Part shown: positions 19,945 to 27,660 of the stretch, one piece after another
How the letters are laid out: each line of letters begins with the position of its first letter
Position numbering within the stretch: position 1 is the stretch's first letter
IMG/VR virus record: IMGVR_UViG_3300024339_000061
Location: 1 to 28,754 of that record
Length of the DNA: 28,754 bases
Reading direction: 5' to 3' (one strand)
From: a virus
Program-made: the position numbers and the translations under genes
The notes under the pieces: model-generated
The model's input: only the letters and a program-made list of their open reading frames with translations
Databases searched by the model: none
What the model was told of the DNA's origin: nothing

Positions 19945-22104
19945 ATGCAAGAAATTGAAAACTCCCAGATGGCCGAGATGGTGGATGTAGAGGGGATGGC
20001 CGAGATGACTGAGGCTGAGATGCAGACTCTGATGGAAGAGGAGCAGCGCAAGCAGTCTGAGCGGTTACAGGCGTTCGGATCTAGGCTACAGGCGTTAGCT
20101 GTGGATCAGGTGGCGTTGAAGCGTGAGATTGAGGAGCGGTGGCTGGAGGATATGCGGCAGTATTCTGGTCATTACGACGAGAAGACGATGGCTGCGATCA
20201 AGGATGCCAAAGGTTCCCAGGCGTTTGTGAACATCAGTAGGGCGAAGACGAACACTGCAGAGGCGCGGTTGGGGGATATGTTGTTCCCGACTGATGACCG
20301 CAACTGGGGGATTCAGCCTACGCCTGTACCGGAGATGGCCAGTGCGGTGGGGGATCAGTCGCCAGCGATGACTGAGGATGGTCGCCCGGTGGTTGGGCCT
20401 GACGGTAAGGCGGTGCCATCGAACGATGTTGCTCAGGCGGTGATCCAGTCTGCCAAGAAGAAGGCAGACGCTATGCAGCTTGAGATGGATGATCAGCTCA
20501 ACGAGGCGCAGTACAACACCAAGTCACGGGAGGCGATCCGTGATGCTTGTATTTTAGGTACGAGCATTGTGAAGGGGCCGATAGTTATTGGGCGGGAGAA
20601 GAAGAGCTGGAAGACACTCGACGATGGCGTGGGTGGGACTATTCAGGTGTTGCAGATAGCGCAAGACATGAGGCCATCGGTGGAGAGGGTTGATCCGTGG
20701 GCGTTCTTCCCTGATATGAGTGCCTTGACGTTGGATGATGCTGAGTTTGTATTCCAGCGGCATCTGATGACACGTAAGGCGTTGCGTGGGCTGGCCAAGC
20801 AGGAAGGGTATTTGGTTGATCAGGTTGAGGAGGTGCTGCGGCAGAAAGAGCCGGTGAACGCTCCGACTGCAGCGTATGTGAACGAGATCAGGGCGATAAA
20901 CGGGGTGAGTGCTGCACGTAATGCCCGGTTCGAGGTGTGGGAGTACCACGGCCCGATAGACAAGGATGACTTGAGTGCGGCTGGTTGTGAGTGTGACGAC
21001 AACCCGCTGACTGAGGTGGAGGGGATCATTTGGTTCGTCGATGGTCGCGTGATCAAGGCGGCGATCAACCCGATGGAGACAGAGGAGCGCCCCTACTCAG
21101 TGTACAACTGGGAGAAGGATGATAGCTCGATATTCGGGTTTGGGATTCCGTACCTGATGCGTAATGCTCAGTCTGCGATCAACGGTGCCTGGCGCATGAC
21201 GTTGGACAATGGTGGGTTCTCTGTAGCCCCTCAAGTAGTGGCTAACCCTCATATTATTAAGCCTGCAGATGGGAACTGGAACTTGTCACCTAAGAAGCTG
21301 TGGCTGTTGACGGACAGGAACCGCAGTGTTCATGAGGCGTTTGGTGCGTTTGAGGTGAACAGTCATTTGGGTGAGTTGCAGTCGATCCTTGGTACGGCCA
21401 AACAGTTGGCTGATGAGGAGACGAATTTACCTGTAATAGCGCAGGGAGAGCAGGGTGGGGCTACTCGCACAGCCACTGGGATGAGTCTATTGATGAACTC
21501 GGCCAATGTGGTGACTCGGCGTTCGGTGAAGAACTGGGACGATGGGATTACTCGAACGCTGTTGACCCGTTGGTACAACTGGAATATGCAGAACAGCACC
21601 AAGGAAGAGATCAAGGGGGATTACTTTGTTGATGCGCGGGGATCGTCTGCGCTGTTAGCTAAGGAGACTCAGGCGCAGAACCTAATTCAGATGCTTCAGA
21701 TAGCGCCTACGTATGGCCAGTTGGTCAAGGTGCCAGAGCTATTGCGTAAGGCTGTGCAGAGTATGCAGCTTGACGCTGTTGCGTTGGTCAAGACAGACCA
21801 GGAGCTGCAGCAGGAGCAGGCCCAGGCTAAACAACAGCCCCCCTCACCCGAGCAGCAGAAGATTCAGGCTCAGATACAGATTGAGACGATGAAGGCGAAG
21901 GTAGCGCAGATGGAGATCAATGCTCGGATGGAGCAGGTCAAATCGGAGCGTGAGGTTGCGTTGGCTGGGCTGGCGCTAGACAAAGACATGAAGATATCGG
22001 AGTTGCGCACCAAGCTGGGGATTGAGGAGATGCGCATATCTACCAAGCAGGATCTGTTCGACAAAGAGGCGGAGTTGAAGTTGGTCACTGGAGCAGGGAT
22101 TTGA
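19945..22104 (+). CDS. Portal protein, 719 aa
   Basis: Size, place after terL and motifs suggest a podovirus-type portal: an acidic helical N-terminus (about 1-60), NISRAKTNTAEARLGDMLFP, DPWAFFPDMSA, RHLMTRKALRGLAKQEGY, then WGTP-like hub segments (DSSIFGFGIPYLMRNAQSAI; GGATRTATGMSLLMNSANVV) and a long C-terminal helical/coiled barrel (from about residue 610, QQPPSPEQQKIQAQIQIETM...). It forms the dodecameric vertex for packaging. The ATG has only a weak GAAAG site. Confidence 0.88.
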   Translation: MQEIENSQMAEMVDVEGMAEMTEAEMQTLMEEEQRKQSERLQAFGSRLQALAVDQVALKREIEERWLEDMRQYSGHYDEKTMAAIKDAKGSQAFVNISRAKTNTAEARLGDMLFPTDDRNWGIQPTPVPEMASAVGDQSPAMTEDGRPVVGPDGKAVPSNDVAQAVIQSAKKKADAMQLEMDDQLNEAQYNTKSREAIRDACILGTSIVKGPIVIGREKKSWKTLDDGVGGTIQVLQIAQDMRPSVERVDPWAFFPDMSALTLDDAEFVFQRHLMTRKALRGLAKQEGYLVDQVEEVLRQKEPVNAPTAAYVNEIRAINGVSAARNARFEVWEYHGPIDKDDLSAAGCECDDNPLTEVEGIIWFVDGRVIKAAINPMETEERPYSVYNWEKDDSSIFGFGIPYLMRNAQSAINGAWRMTLDNGGFSVAPQVVANPHIIKPADGNWNLSPKKLWLLTDRNRSVHEAFGAFEVNSHLGELQSILGTAKQLADEETNLPVIAQGEQGGATRTATGMSLLMNSANVVTRRSVKNWDDGITRTLLTRWYNWNMQNSTKEEIKGDYFVDARGSSALLAKETQAQNLIQMLQIAPTYGQLVKVPELLRKAVQSMQLDAVALVKTDQELQQEQAQAKQQPPSPEQQKIQAQIQIETMKAKVAQMEINARMEQVKSEREVALAGLALDKDMKISELRTKLGIEEMRISTKQDLFDKEAELKLVTGAGI

Positions 22105-22292
22105 TCGACAAGAGCTCTCCCACATGGGCGCACGTTCTGACCTGGGTCGAGGATGAGATAAACACACTGCATTTGGATCTTGAACGCCCCGGATCGGATG
22201 CGACTGAGTTTAATAGGGGCAAGATTGCGGCGTTACGTTCACTGATGGACATGGGCGGTGAGACCCCCTATGTCGATAGTCAGAGCTACTGA
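22101..22292 (+). CDS. Small head protein, 63 aa
   Basis: Starts at TTG 22,101, with GGAG seven bases upstream, overlapping the portal stop. Its sequence (MIDKSSPTWAHVLTWVEDEI in start-codon form, then FNRGKIAALRSLMDM) is a small helical protein of the type found between portal and scaffold in many phages. Likely virion assembly. The exact role is unknown. Confidence 0.7.
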   Translation: MIDKSSPTWAHVLTWVEDEINTLHLDLERPGSDATEFNRGKIAALRSLMDMGGETPYVDSQSY

Positions 22293-22310
22293 CCCCGTTG
22301 GAGAAGATGA

Positions 22311-23174
22311 ATGAGTAATGACTTTGCATCCGCTTTTAAGGAGGCTGTTTCGGGAGAGACCGCTGAAGAGAAAGCCGAAGAGACGACAGAGGTTGTTGAA
22401 GAGGTAGTAGCTGAGGAAGTAGTAGCTGAAAAGGCTGAAGAGGTTGCCCCCGAAGAGCCAGTGGCTGAGGCAGTGGAAGAGGCTCCGGCCACTCCTGCAA
22501 TGTCTGCAGATGACCTCAAAGAGTTTACCAGGCTTCAGCAGTATGAGAAGTCGAATGAAGGGCGGGTTGCGGCCTACCAGCGAAAGGTTACAGAGTTGCA
22601 ACACGCAGCACAGCAGACACCGAAGACTCCTGCCCCTGCAGAGATACCGGAGGCATCCAAGGAGAAGTGGGCTGCGTTTGAGAAAGAATACCCTGAGATT
22701 GCACAGGCGATGAATGCCAAGCTCACATCGATGCAATCTCAGTTAGACACGACTGTACAGCAGACCGTACAGCCCCTGCATAAAGCAGAACAGAACCGTT
22801 ACATCCAGGGTCAAGCAGACGCACTGGAGGCCGCGCATCCCGGTTGGAGGGATATCGCCGCTTCTGAGCAGTTTGGCGGATGGATGAAGCAACAGCCACC
22901 GGCTGTGCAGCAGATGCTCAGAAGCAGCACAGCTTCTGACGCTGCGTACTTAATTGGTGCTTACAAGAGCACCCTTACCCCTCAGACGCAGGATGTTGTG
23001 GAGGTTCCGAAAGAGGAGTCTGCACAAGAGAATGTTTCTGAAATCCAGGCTCAACGTGAAAAGCGTTTGAAAGAGTCACAGGGAATCAAATCGAAGCCGT
23101 CCCCGACCGCTTCAGGTGGAGTTCCCCAGGACTTTGAATCCGCTTTCAAATACTTCGCTGCACAAGGGAAGTAG
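22311..23174 (+). CDS. Scaffolding-like protein, 287 aa
   Basis: The N-terminal 60 residues are low-complexity acidic (EEKAEETTEVVEEVVAEE). Long helices with coiled-coil character follow (AAYQRKVTELQHAAQ; WAAFEKEYPEIAQAMNAKLT), with a C-terminal helix (PQDFESAFKYFAAQGK). Composition and place directly before the major capsid gene are typical of capsid scaffolding proteins. GGAGAAG precedes the ATG. Confidence 0.85.
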   Translation: MSNDFASAFKEAVSGETAEEKAEETTEVVEEVVAEEVVAEKAEEVAPEEPVAEAVEEAPATPAMSADDLKEFTRLQQYEKSNEGRVAAYQRKVTELQHAAQQTPKTPAPAEIPEASKEKWAAFEKEYPEIAQAMNAKLTSMQSQLDTTVQQTVQPLHKAEQNRYIQGQADALEAAHPGWRDIAASEQFGGWMKQQPPAVQQMLRSSTASDAAYLIGAYKSTLTPQTQDVVEVPKEESAQENVSEIQAQREKRLKESQGIKSKPSPTASGGVPQDFESAFKYFAAQGK

Positions 23175-23323
23175 GTCACAGAGTCTACCCACAAATACTT
23201 CAGACGAACGTGTTAGTAGCTGACCGCCGTAATTGGCCGTTGCGCTGTAATGATGTCCCTCTGTGAGTGTGGAATCTTATGTTCATTTGTTTTTAAGACC
23301 ATTCATATTCAAGGATAATTATT

Positions 23324-24319
23324 ATGGCTGATACCGCTTATGGGGATATTGCCCCACGTACCGCTGCGTTTGCGGCAAAAGAGTTGCTTGAGAGAGCAAC
23401 CCCCTACATGGTTATTGAGAAGTTTGGGCAGGCTCGCCCACTGGGTAAGAACCAGTCAGACACCATCAAGTTTCGCAAGTACACCTCTTTGTCAGTTGCG
23501 ACCACTCCTCTTACCGAGGGTGTGACTCCAACTGCCAAGCAGCTCAATTCGACTGATGTGACTGCCAGGCTGCAGCAGTATGGTGATCTGGTCACTATCA
23601 CTGACAAGGTGATGGACACTCACGAAGACCCCATTCTGACTGAGACTTCAGGCATTCTGGGTGAGCAGGCTGCGGAGACTCTTGAGACTCTGCGTTTCAA
23701 CATCATCAAAGGTGGCACCAACGTGGTCTACGCAAACGGTAGTGCGCGTACTGATGTCAACACTGTTGTCTCTCTCGATGATATCCGCCAGGCTGTGCGT
23801 ACCCTCAAGGGTAACAACTCCAAGCCTATCACTTCAGTTGTGAAGTCTACTCCCTCCTACGGTACTGAGCAGATTGCCCCGGCGTATATTGCGTTGTGCC
23901 ATCCCAATACTGAGGCGGATATTCGCGCATTGGCTGGGTTTGTTCCTACTGAGAAGTACGGCACTCTGAGCCCTTATCCATCGGAGATCGGTAAGGTTGA
24001 GGGAGTTCGCTTCATCACCTCTACGGTGTTCACTGCGTGGACTGATGTTGGTGCAACAGGTGGCACGAGTGTTGTTGAGACTACCAGCAGTAAGGCGGAT
24101 ATCTATCCGACTATCGTTGTTGGCCGTGACGCATTCGGTCTTGTCCCTCTGAAGGGTGAGAATAGCGTCACTCCTGCGGTTGTGAATCCTAAGCCTAGTG
24201 ATTCCGACCCAATGGCACAGCGTGGTCACGTCTCATGGAAGACGTACAACGCGACTGTGATTCTCAACGATTCGTACATGGTTCGTATTGAGTCTGCAAT
24301 CAGTGATCTGACTGACTAA
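23324..24319 (+). CDS. Major capsid protein, N4-gp56 family, 331 aa
   Basis: The N-terminus PRTAAFAAKELLERATPYMV, then FGQARPLGKNQSDTIKFRKY, LQQYGDLVTITDKVMDTHED and the C-terminal WKTYNATVILNDSYMVRIES match the N4-gp56-type HK97-fold capsid proteins. AAGGATAAT lies before the ATG. It builds the icosahedral head; a 149-bp gap before it holds nothing I can identify beyond the ribosome binding site. Confidence 0.93.
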   Translation: MADTAYGDIAPRTAAFAAKELLERATPYMVIEKFGQARPLGKNQSDTIKFRKYTSLSVATTPLTEGVTPTAKQLNSTDVTARLQQYGDLVTITDKVMDTHEDPILTETSGILGEQAAETLETLRFNIIKGGTNVVYANGSARTDVNTVVSLDDIRQAVRTLKGNNSKPITSVVKSTPSYGTEQIAPAYIALCHPNTEADIRALAGFVPTEKYGTLSPYPSEIGKVEGVRFITSTVFTAWTDVGATGGTSVVETTSSKADIYPTIVVGRDAFGLVPLKGENSVTPAVVNPKPSDSDPMAQRGHVSWKTYNATVILNDSYMVRIESAISDLTD

Positions 24320-24326
24320 CCTGACA

Positions 24327-24357
24327 GCCCCTCTTAATTGAGGGGCGTTTAATTTTT
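24327..24357 (+). terminator. Terminator after the major capsid gene
   Basis: GCCCCTC (24,327-24,333), loop TTAATT, GAGGGGC (24,340-24,346), then GTTTAATTTTT. The T run is interrupted, so efficiency may be moderate, allowing partial readthrough that keeps capsid message most abundant. Confidence 0.75.
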
Positions 24358-24368
24358 GGAGAAATATT

Positions 24369-24842
24369 ATGAGTAACAATATGACTGGTATGCGCGGAGG
24401 CAATATGTCCTTCGGCTCTGTTGGTCTTTCAGCGGGAACGACCACATCGAAACTTGACCTTAACGCTGCTGTGGACTTCAGCATTGACGGGGTTATGTAC
24501 ACAAGCGCGATAGCTGATGAGACCGTAATCACAAACAGTGATACTGGTGTGACCTTCGATACGCAGGCCGCTTTGACTACCTGTCTGTATTTGGTGGGGA
24601 TCGACTCGGCTAATGCGGTAACTGTGACCAAGGGTGCGGAAATCGTAACTGCGGATCTTGGTGAGAACGCGGCTCTGCATTGGCCTGAGTGCCCTGCAAA
24701 CGATGCGCCTGTTGGGGCGTTCCGTGTTCTTGCTGCTTCGGGTTATACCTTCATTGCTGGCACGACTGCGTTGGACGCTACGGGAATCACAACCACGTAT
24801 TATGACCTGTCAACGGTCCCAACCACTGCGCTGGTCGCGTAA
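24369..24842 (+). CDS. Virion-associated hypothetical protein, 157 aa
   Basis: Begins MSNNMTGMRGGNMSFGSVGL after GGAG and is threonine/alanine-rich with beta-prone segments (AVDFSIDGVMYTSAIADETV; ECPANDAPVGAFRVLAASGY). The first part ('GNMSFG') resembles small decoration or fibre-anchoring proteins encoded after N4-gp56 capsid genes. Probably a head-decoration protein. Not proven. Confidence 0.65.
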   Translation: MSNNMTGMRGGNMSFGSVGLSAGTTTSKLDLNAAVDFSIDGVMYTSAIADETVITNSDTGVTFDTQAALTTCLYLVGIDSANAVTVTKGAEIVTADLGENAALHWPECPANDAPVGAFRVLAASGYTFIAGTTALDATGITTTYYDLSTVPTTALVA

Positions 24843-24854
24843 AGGGAAATTGTC

Positions 24855-25052
24855 ATGGCTAATATCGACAATCATCTGAAAGCGTTTAACGTGCAGCAGC
24901 AAGCAGCTTTGACGGCTATCTTTGAGGCAATCATCACTGATCTCGGATCAATTGACACCTCTATCGATACGCTGATCACGAAGCTGAATAGCGATGCCGG
25001 TATCACTGATACTGACTACGCTAACGCGGCAAGCATCACGACCGTAACGTAA
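24855..25052 (+). CDS. Small hypothetical protein, 65 aa
   Basis: Helical first 40 residues (IDNHLKAFNVQQQAALTAIF) and a serine/threonine-rich tail. GGGAAA precedes the ATG, 12 bases after the previous stop. No family recognised. Two terminators follow it closely. Confidence 0.6.
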   Translation: MANIDNHLKAFNVQQQAALTAIFEAIITDLGSIDTSIDTLITKLNSDAGITDTDYANAASITTVT

Positions 25053-25075
25053 CCACAACCAACTAACCACATAAG

Positions 25076-25098
25076 CCCCTCTTCGTGAGGGGTTTTTT
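25076..25098 (+). terminator. Terminator, first of a pair
   Basis: CCCCTC (25,076-25,081), loop TTCGT, GAGGGG (25,087-25,092), then six T. It shares its stem with the terminator at 25,118. Confidence 0.9.
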
Positions 25099-25117
25099 GT
25101 GCGTGAGTGTTTTTAAC

Positions 25118-25143
25118 AGCCCCTCTTTTTGAGGGGCTTTTTT
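25118..25143 (+). terminator. Terminator, second of a pair, abutting a start codon
   Basis: AGCCCCTC (25,118-25,125), loop TTTTT, GAGGGGCT (25,131-25,138), then T to 25,143. The next base starts ATG 25,144. The GAGGGG in its 3' arm is placed like a ribosome binding site for that ATG. Confidence 0.9.
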
Positions 25144-25452
25144 ATGGGCGAAATAAAAATGCAAGCAACTCAACCTAAGAAAGTAGTAGGCGGCGGTGCC
25201 AACCAGAACACGAAGGCTGCGGCTGAACGGGTGAAGGTTCGTTTTCACAACCAGGAAGGTGTTATTGGCGGGACTGATGACATTGTGGCCGGAGTGAACG
25301 GCAAGATGTATCAAATCCAGCGTGAGCAGGATGTGAGTCTACCCCGCTTTGTGCTGGAGACTATCAAGAACGCGGTGATCACTACGTTTGAGAAGATAGA
25401 CGGCAAGGACGTTCAGCGTGATATTCAACGCTTTCCATACTCGCTCGTCTAA
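25144..25452 (+). CDS. Small hypothetical virion-region protein, 102 aa
   Basis: The preferred start is ATG 25,144 (MGEIKMQATQPKK); the frame is open further upstream through the terminator, and ATG 25,159 is an alternative. The body is FHNQEGVIGGTDDIVAGVNG, MYQIQREQDVSLPRFVLETI, KNAVIT. The pattern is known to me from small proteins between capsid and tail adaptor genes of podovirus-like phages, without a defined role. It overlaps the next ATG by one base. Confidence 0.6.
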   Translation: MGEIKMQATQPKKVVGGGANQNTKAAAERVKVRFHNQEGVIGGTDDIVAGVNGKMYQIQREQDVSLPRFVLETIKNAVITTFEKIDGKDVQRDIQRFPYSLV

Positions 25453-26117
25453 TGACTTTTCTCCAACTTGTTCAGAGGGTCTGTAGACACGCGAACTACA
25501 AGGTGGCTTCGGCTACTACCTCTCAAAGCGGGATGGCTGAGAAGGTGGTCGAGTGGGTCAATCTATCGTGGCTAGAGATCCAGGGGCTGAGGCAGTGGGA
25601 CTGGATGTACGCTGCTATGTCGTCTGCGACTACCAGTACAGATACCACTGACTATGCCGCACCAAGCGATATAGGCCATTGGGATCTGGACGCATTCAAG
25701 ATCTACGAGACGAGTCTAGGGGTGTCGGATCAGGGGTTCTTGAAGTTCAAACCCTGGGATGAGTTTGAGACTGCGCATGGTCTGGGGACTAGCGATAGCG
25801 GGAAGCCATCTGTTGTAACTATTGTCCCTTGGAACAAGTACATTCGACTGGAAGTACCACCTGATTCTAGCGGGTACACTATCGATGGGTACTACTGGAA
25901 AACTCCCACTGAGCTATCTGGGGACTCGGATGAGCCGGAAACCCCGGATGCGTTTGAGCAGTTGATTATCTACAAGACGATGATGCACGTAGCGGACTTT
26001 GAAGAGTCTGACCGCATGATGCGTTCTGCGATAACTAACTACGAGCGCATTATGGCGCAGGTCATGGGTAGTGAGCTGCCAGATATGCGGATAGGGGCAT
26101 CTCCACTAGGGGGGTAG
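25452..26117 (+). CDS. Head-tail adaptor / phage adaptor protein, 221 aa
   Basis: The pattern MTFLQLVQRVCRHAN, VEWVNLSWLEIQGLRQWDWM, DLDAFKIYE, FEQLIIYKTMMHVADFEESD matches the phage adaptor group (DUF6682-type) placed between head and tail. The N-terminal helix with LVQR and the W-rich turn are conserved features. It probably forms a ring below the portal. The start overlaps the previous stop. Confidence 0.75.
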   Translation: MTFLQLVQRVCRHANYKVASATTSQSGMAEKVVEWVNLSWLEIQGLRQWDWMYAAMSSATTSTDTTDYAAPSDIGHWDLDAFKIYETSLGVSDQGFLKFKPWDEFETAHGLGTSDSGKPSVVTIVPWNKYIRLEVPPDSSGYTIDGYYWKTPTELSGDSDEPETPDAFEQLIIYKTMMHVADFEESDRMMRSAITNYERIMAQVMGSELPDMRIGASPLGG

Positions 26118-26119
26118 GT

Positions 26120-27658
26120 ATGTCAGAGTATAAATATGCCCCCTTTGGTGGGGGACTGGATCTTCAGTCTCAAACCATGAACATGCCGGTAGGTAGGCTG
26201 CTCGTCGCAAAGAATGTGGAGCAGAAGCGCACCGGCGGGTATGCACGTGTTGAGGGTTACTTACAGGTCAACGCCGCTGAAATAACTGGCACTGGTGACG
26301 CACTGGGGCTACACGTATTCAACGGCAAGATTTACGTGTTCCGTAACAATACTTGCTTTGAGGGGGATCTCCCCACAGTGTCTGCGGATGATGCTACTTT
26401 CAGTACAGAGGCATTCACGGAAGAGAGCAGTAACATCCAGCCGAAGATAGGGTCATCGACTCCTGACTTTGTGCAGTGTGTGACCGCCAATATTGACGGC
26501 ACAATGAAGATGTACTGCACAACGGGTGTGGAGAAGGCGTTTTCCTGGGACGGTACAACCTGCACAGCGATTACAACCGGGATGGGGGATGACACCCCTG
26601 ACCATTGTATAGCGCATCACCAGCATCTGTTCTTGGCATTCAACACGGACACGGGGTCATCCCTTCAGTTCTCTCCGATTGGCGATCCCGAAGGCACTTG
26701 GACTCCAGTGACGGGCTCCGGGGAGATTCGGATTCCAGACAAAATCACAGGCTTCATGCCAACTCCTGGCGGTGATCTCGCCATATTCTCTCGTAACACC
26801 ATCCACATCTTGAGTGGCACATCGTCTGCTGACTTTGTGTTGGCCAACTTCCGTGAGTACGGTAATCGGTCAGGGGCTTTACGCCACACCACACAGCAGA
26901 TGGGTTCCCGCTTGTGGTTTCTGGACGACCGTGGTGTGACTGATTTATCCGCCTCCCAGAAGTACGGGGACTTTGAGGATGCTGTTATCTCTCACCTGAT
27001 CACTCCAAAGATTCTACAGTACAAGAGTAGCGCAATATCATCTTGTGTGATCAAGGAGAAGTCACAATACCGCTTGTTCTTTGAGAATGGTTGGGGACTG
27101 GTATTCACCTTTGAGAACAGTGAGCTACTCGGTGTTACTGAACTGAACTATCCACTCGACGTTGACAAGGTGTGGAGTGGTGAACGGGCAGATGGCAGCG
27201 AGATAATCCTGTTCGCATCCACGGTGGGTACGGGGGTGAACGTATATGAGATGGACGTGGGGAACAGCTTTGCCGGTGGGAGTATCGAGACGTATATGCT
27301 CACGGCGTACAACCACCTCGGCTCGCCCAGGCGTAGGAAGCGTTTTCGTGAGCTGGTGTTTGACTTCCAGGCGGAGGAGACAACGGTTGTGCGAGTGGCC
27401 CCTATCTACTCCCTGGAGGATGACGCTATTGCGGATTTAGTGACGGCCAACATCACTGGGGAGAGCGCGGGGTTAGGGGCTTTCGTCATAGGTACTGACA
27501 CCCTTGGCGGGGAGCTGATTGCAGAAGGCACCGTGTATATCGAGGGGGCGGGAGACTTTATTCAACTGCTGATCTATTCAGACAGCGCCTCTGATCCTGT
27601 ATGGGAGTTGGATGGTGTGGGCTATCACTACTTATACAGTGGACAACGAAGGAATTAA
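26120..27658 (+). CDS. Tail hub / tail tubular-like protein, 512 aa
   Basis: Repeating strand patterns (GLHVFNGKIYVFRN; SWDGTTCTAITTG; GFMPTPGGDLAIFSRNTIHI; RLWFLDDRGVTDL) suggest a beta-propeller like the P22 gp10 stabilisation protein and the podoviral tail tubular hubs. MPVGRLLVAKNVEQKRTGGY near the start is the typical opening of that group. It plugs the head-tail channel and carries tail fibres. Two bases after the adaptor stop, GGGGGG is upstream of ATG. Confidence 0.8.
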   Translation: MSEYKYAPFGGGLDLQSQTMNMPVGRLLVAKNVEQKRTGGYARVEGYLQVNAAEITGTGDALGLHVFNGKIYVFRNNTCFEGDLPTVSADDATFSTEAFTEESSNIQPKIGSSTPDFVQCVTANIDGTMKMYCTTGVEKAFSWDGTTCTAITTGMGDDTPDHCIAHHQHLFLAFNTDTGSSLQFSPIGDPEGTWTPVTGSGEIRIPDKITGFMPTPGGDLAIFSRNTIHILSGTSSADFVLANFREYGNRSGALRHTTQQMGSRLWFLDDRGVTDLSASQKYGDFEDAVISHLITPKILQYKSSAISSCVIKEKSQYRLFFENGWGLVFTFENSELLGVTELNYPLDVDKVWSGERADGSEIILFASTVGTGVNVYEMDVGNSFAGGSIETYMLTAYNHLGSPRRRKRFRELVFDFQAEETTVVRVAPIYSLEDDAIADLVTANITGESAGLGAFVIGTDTLGGELIAEGTVYIEGAGDFIQLLIYSDSASDPVWELDGVGYHYLYSGQRRN

Positions 27659-27660
27659 AT

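Noticed and set aside
22239-22736. Minus-strand 165-aa ORF
   Set aside because: Shadow of the acidic scaffold gene; its Leu/Cys/Arg-rich composition is not protein-like and no start signal is present.
23175-23323. Possible promoter or RNA before the capsid gene
   Set aside because: I could not find a convincing -35/-10 pair or hairpin; only the ribosome site AAGGATAAT is clear.
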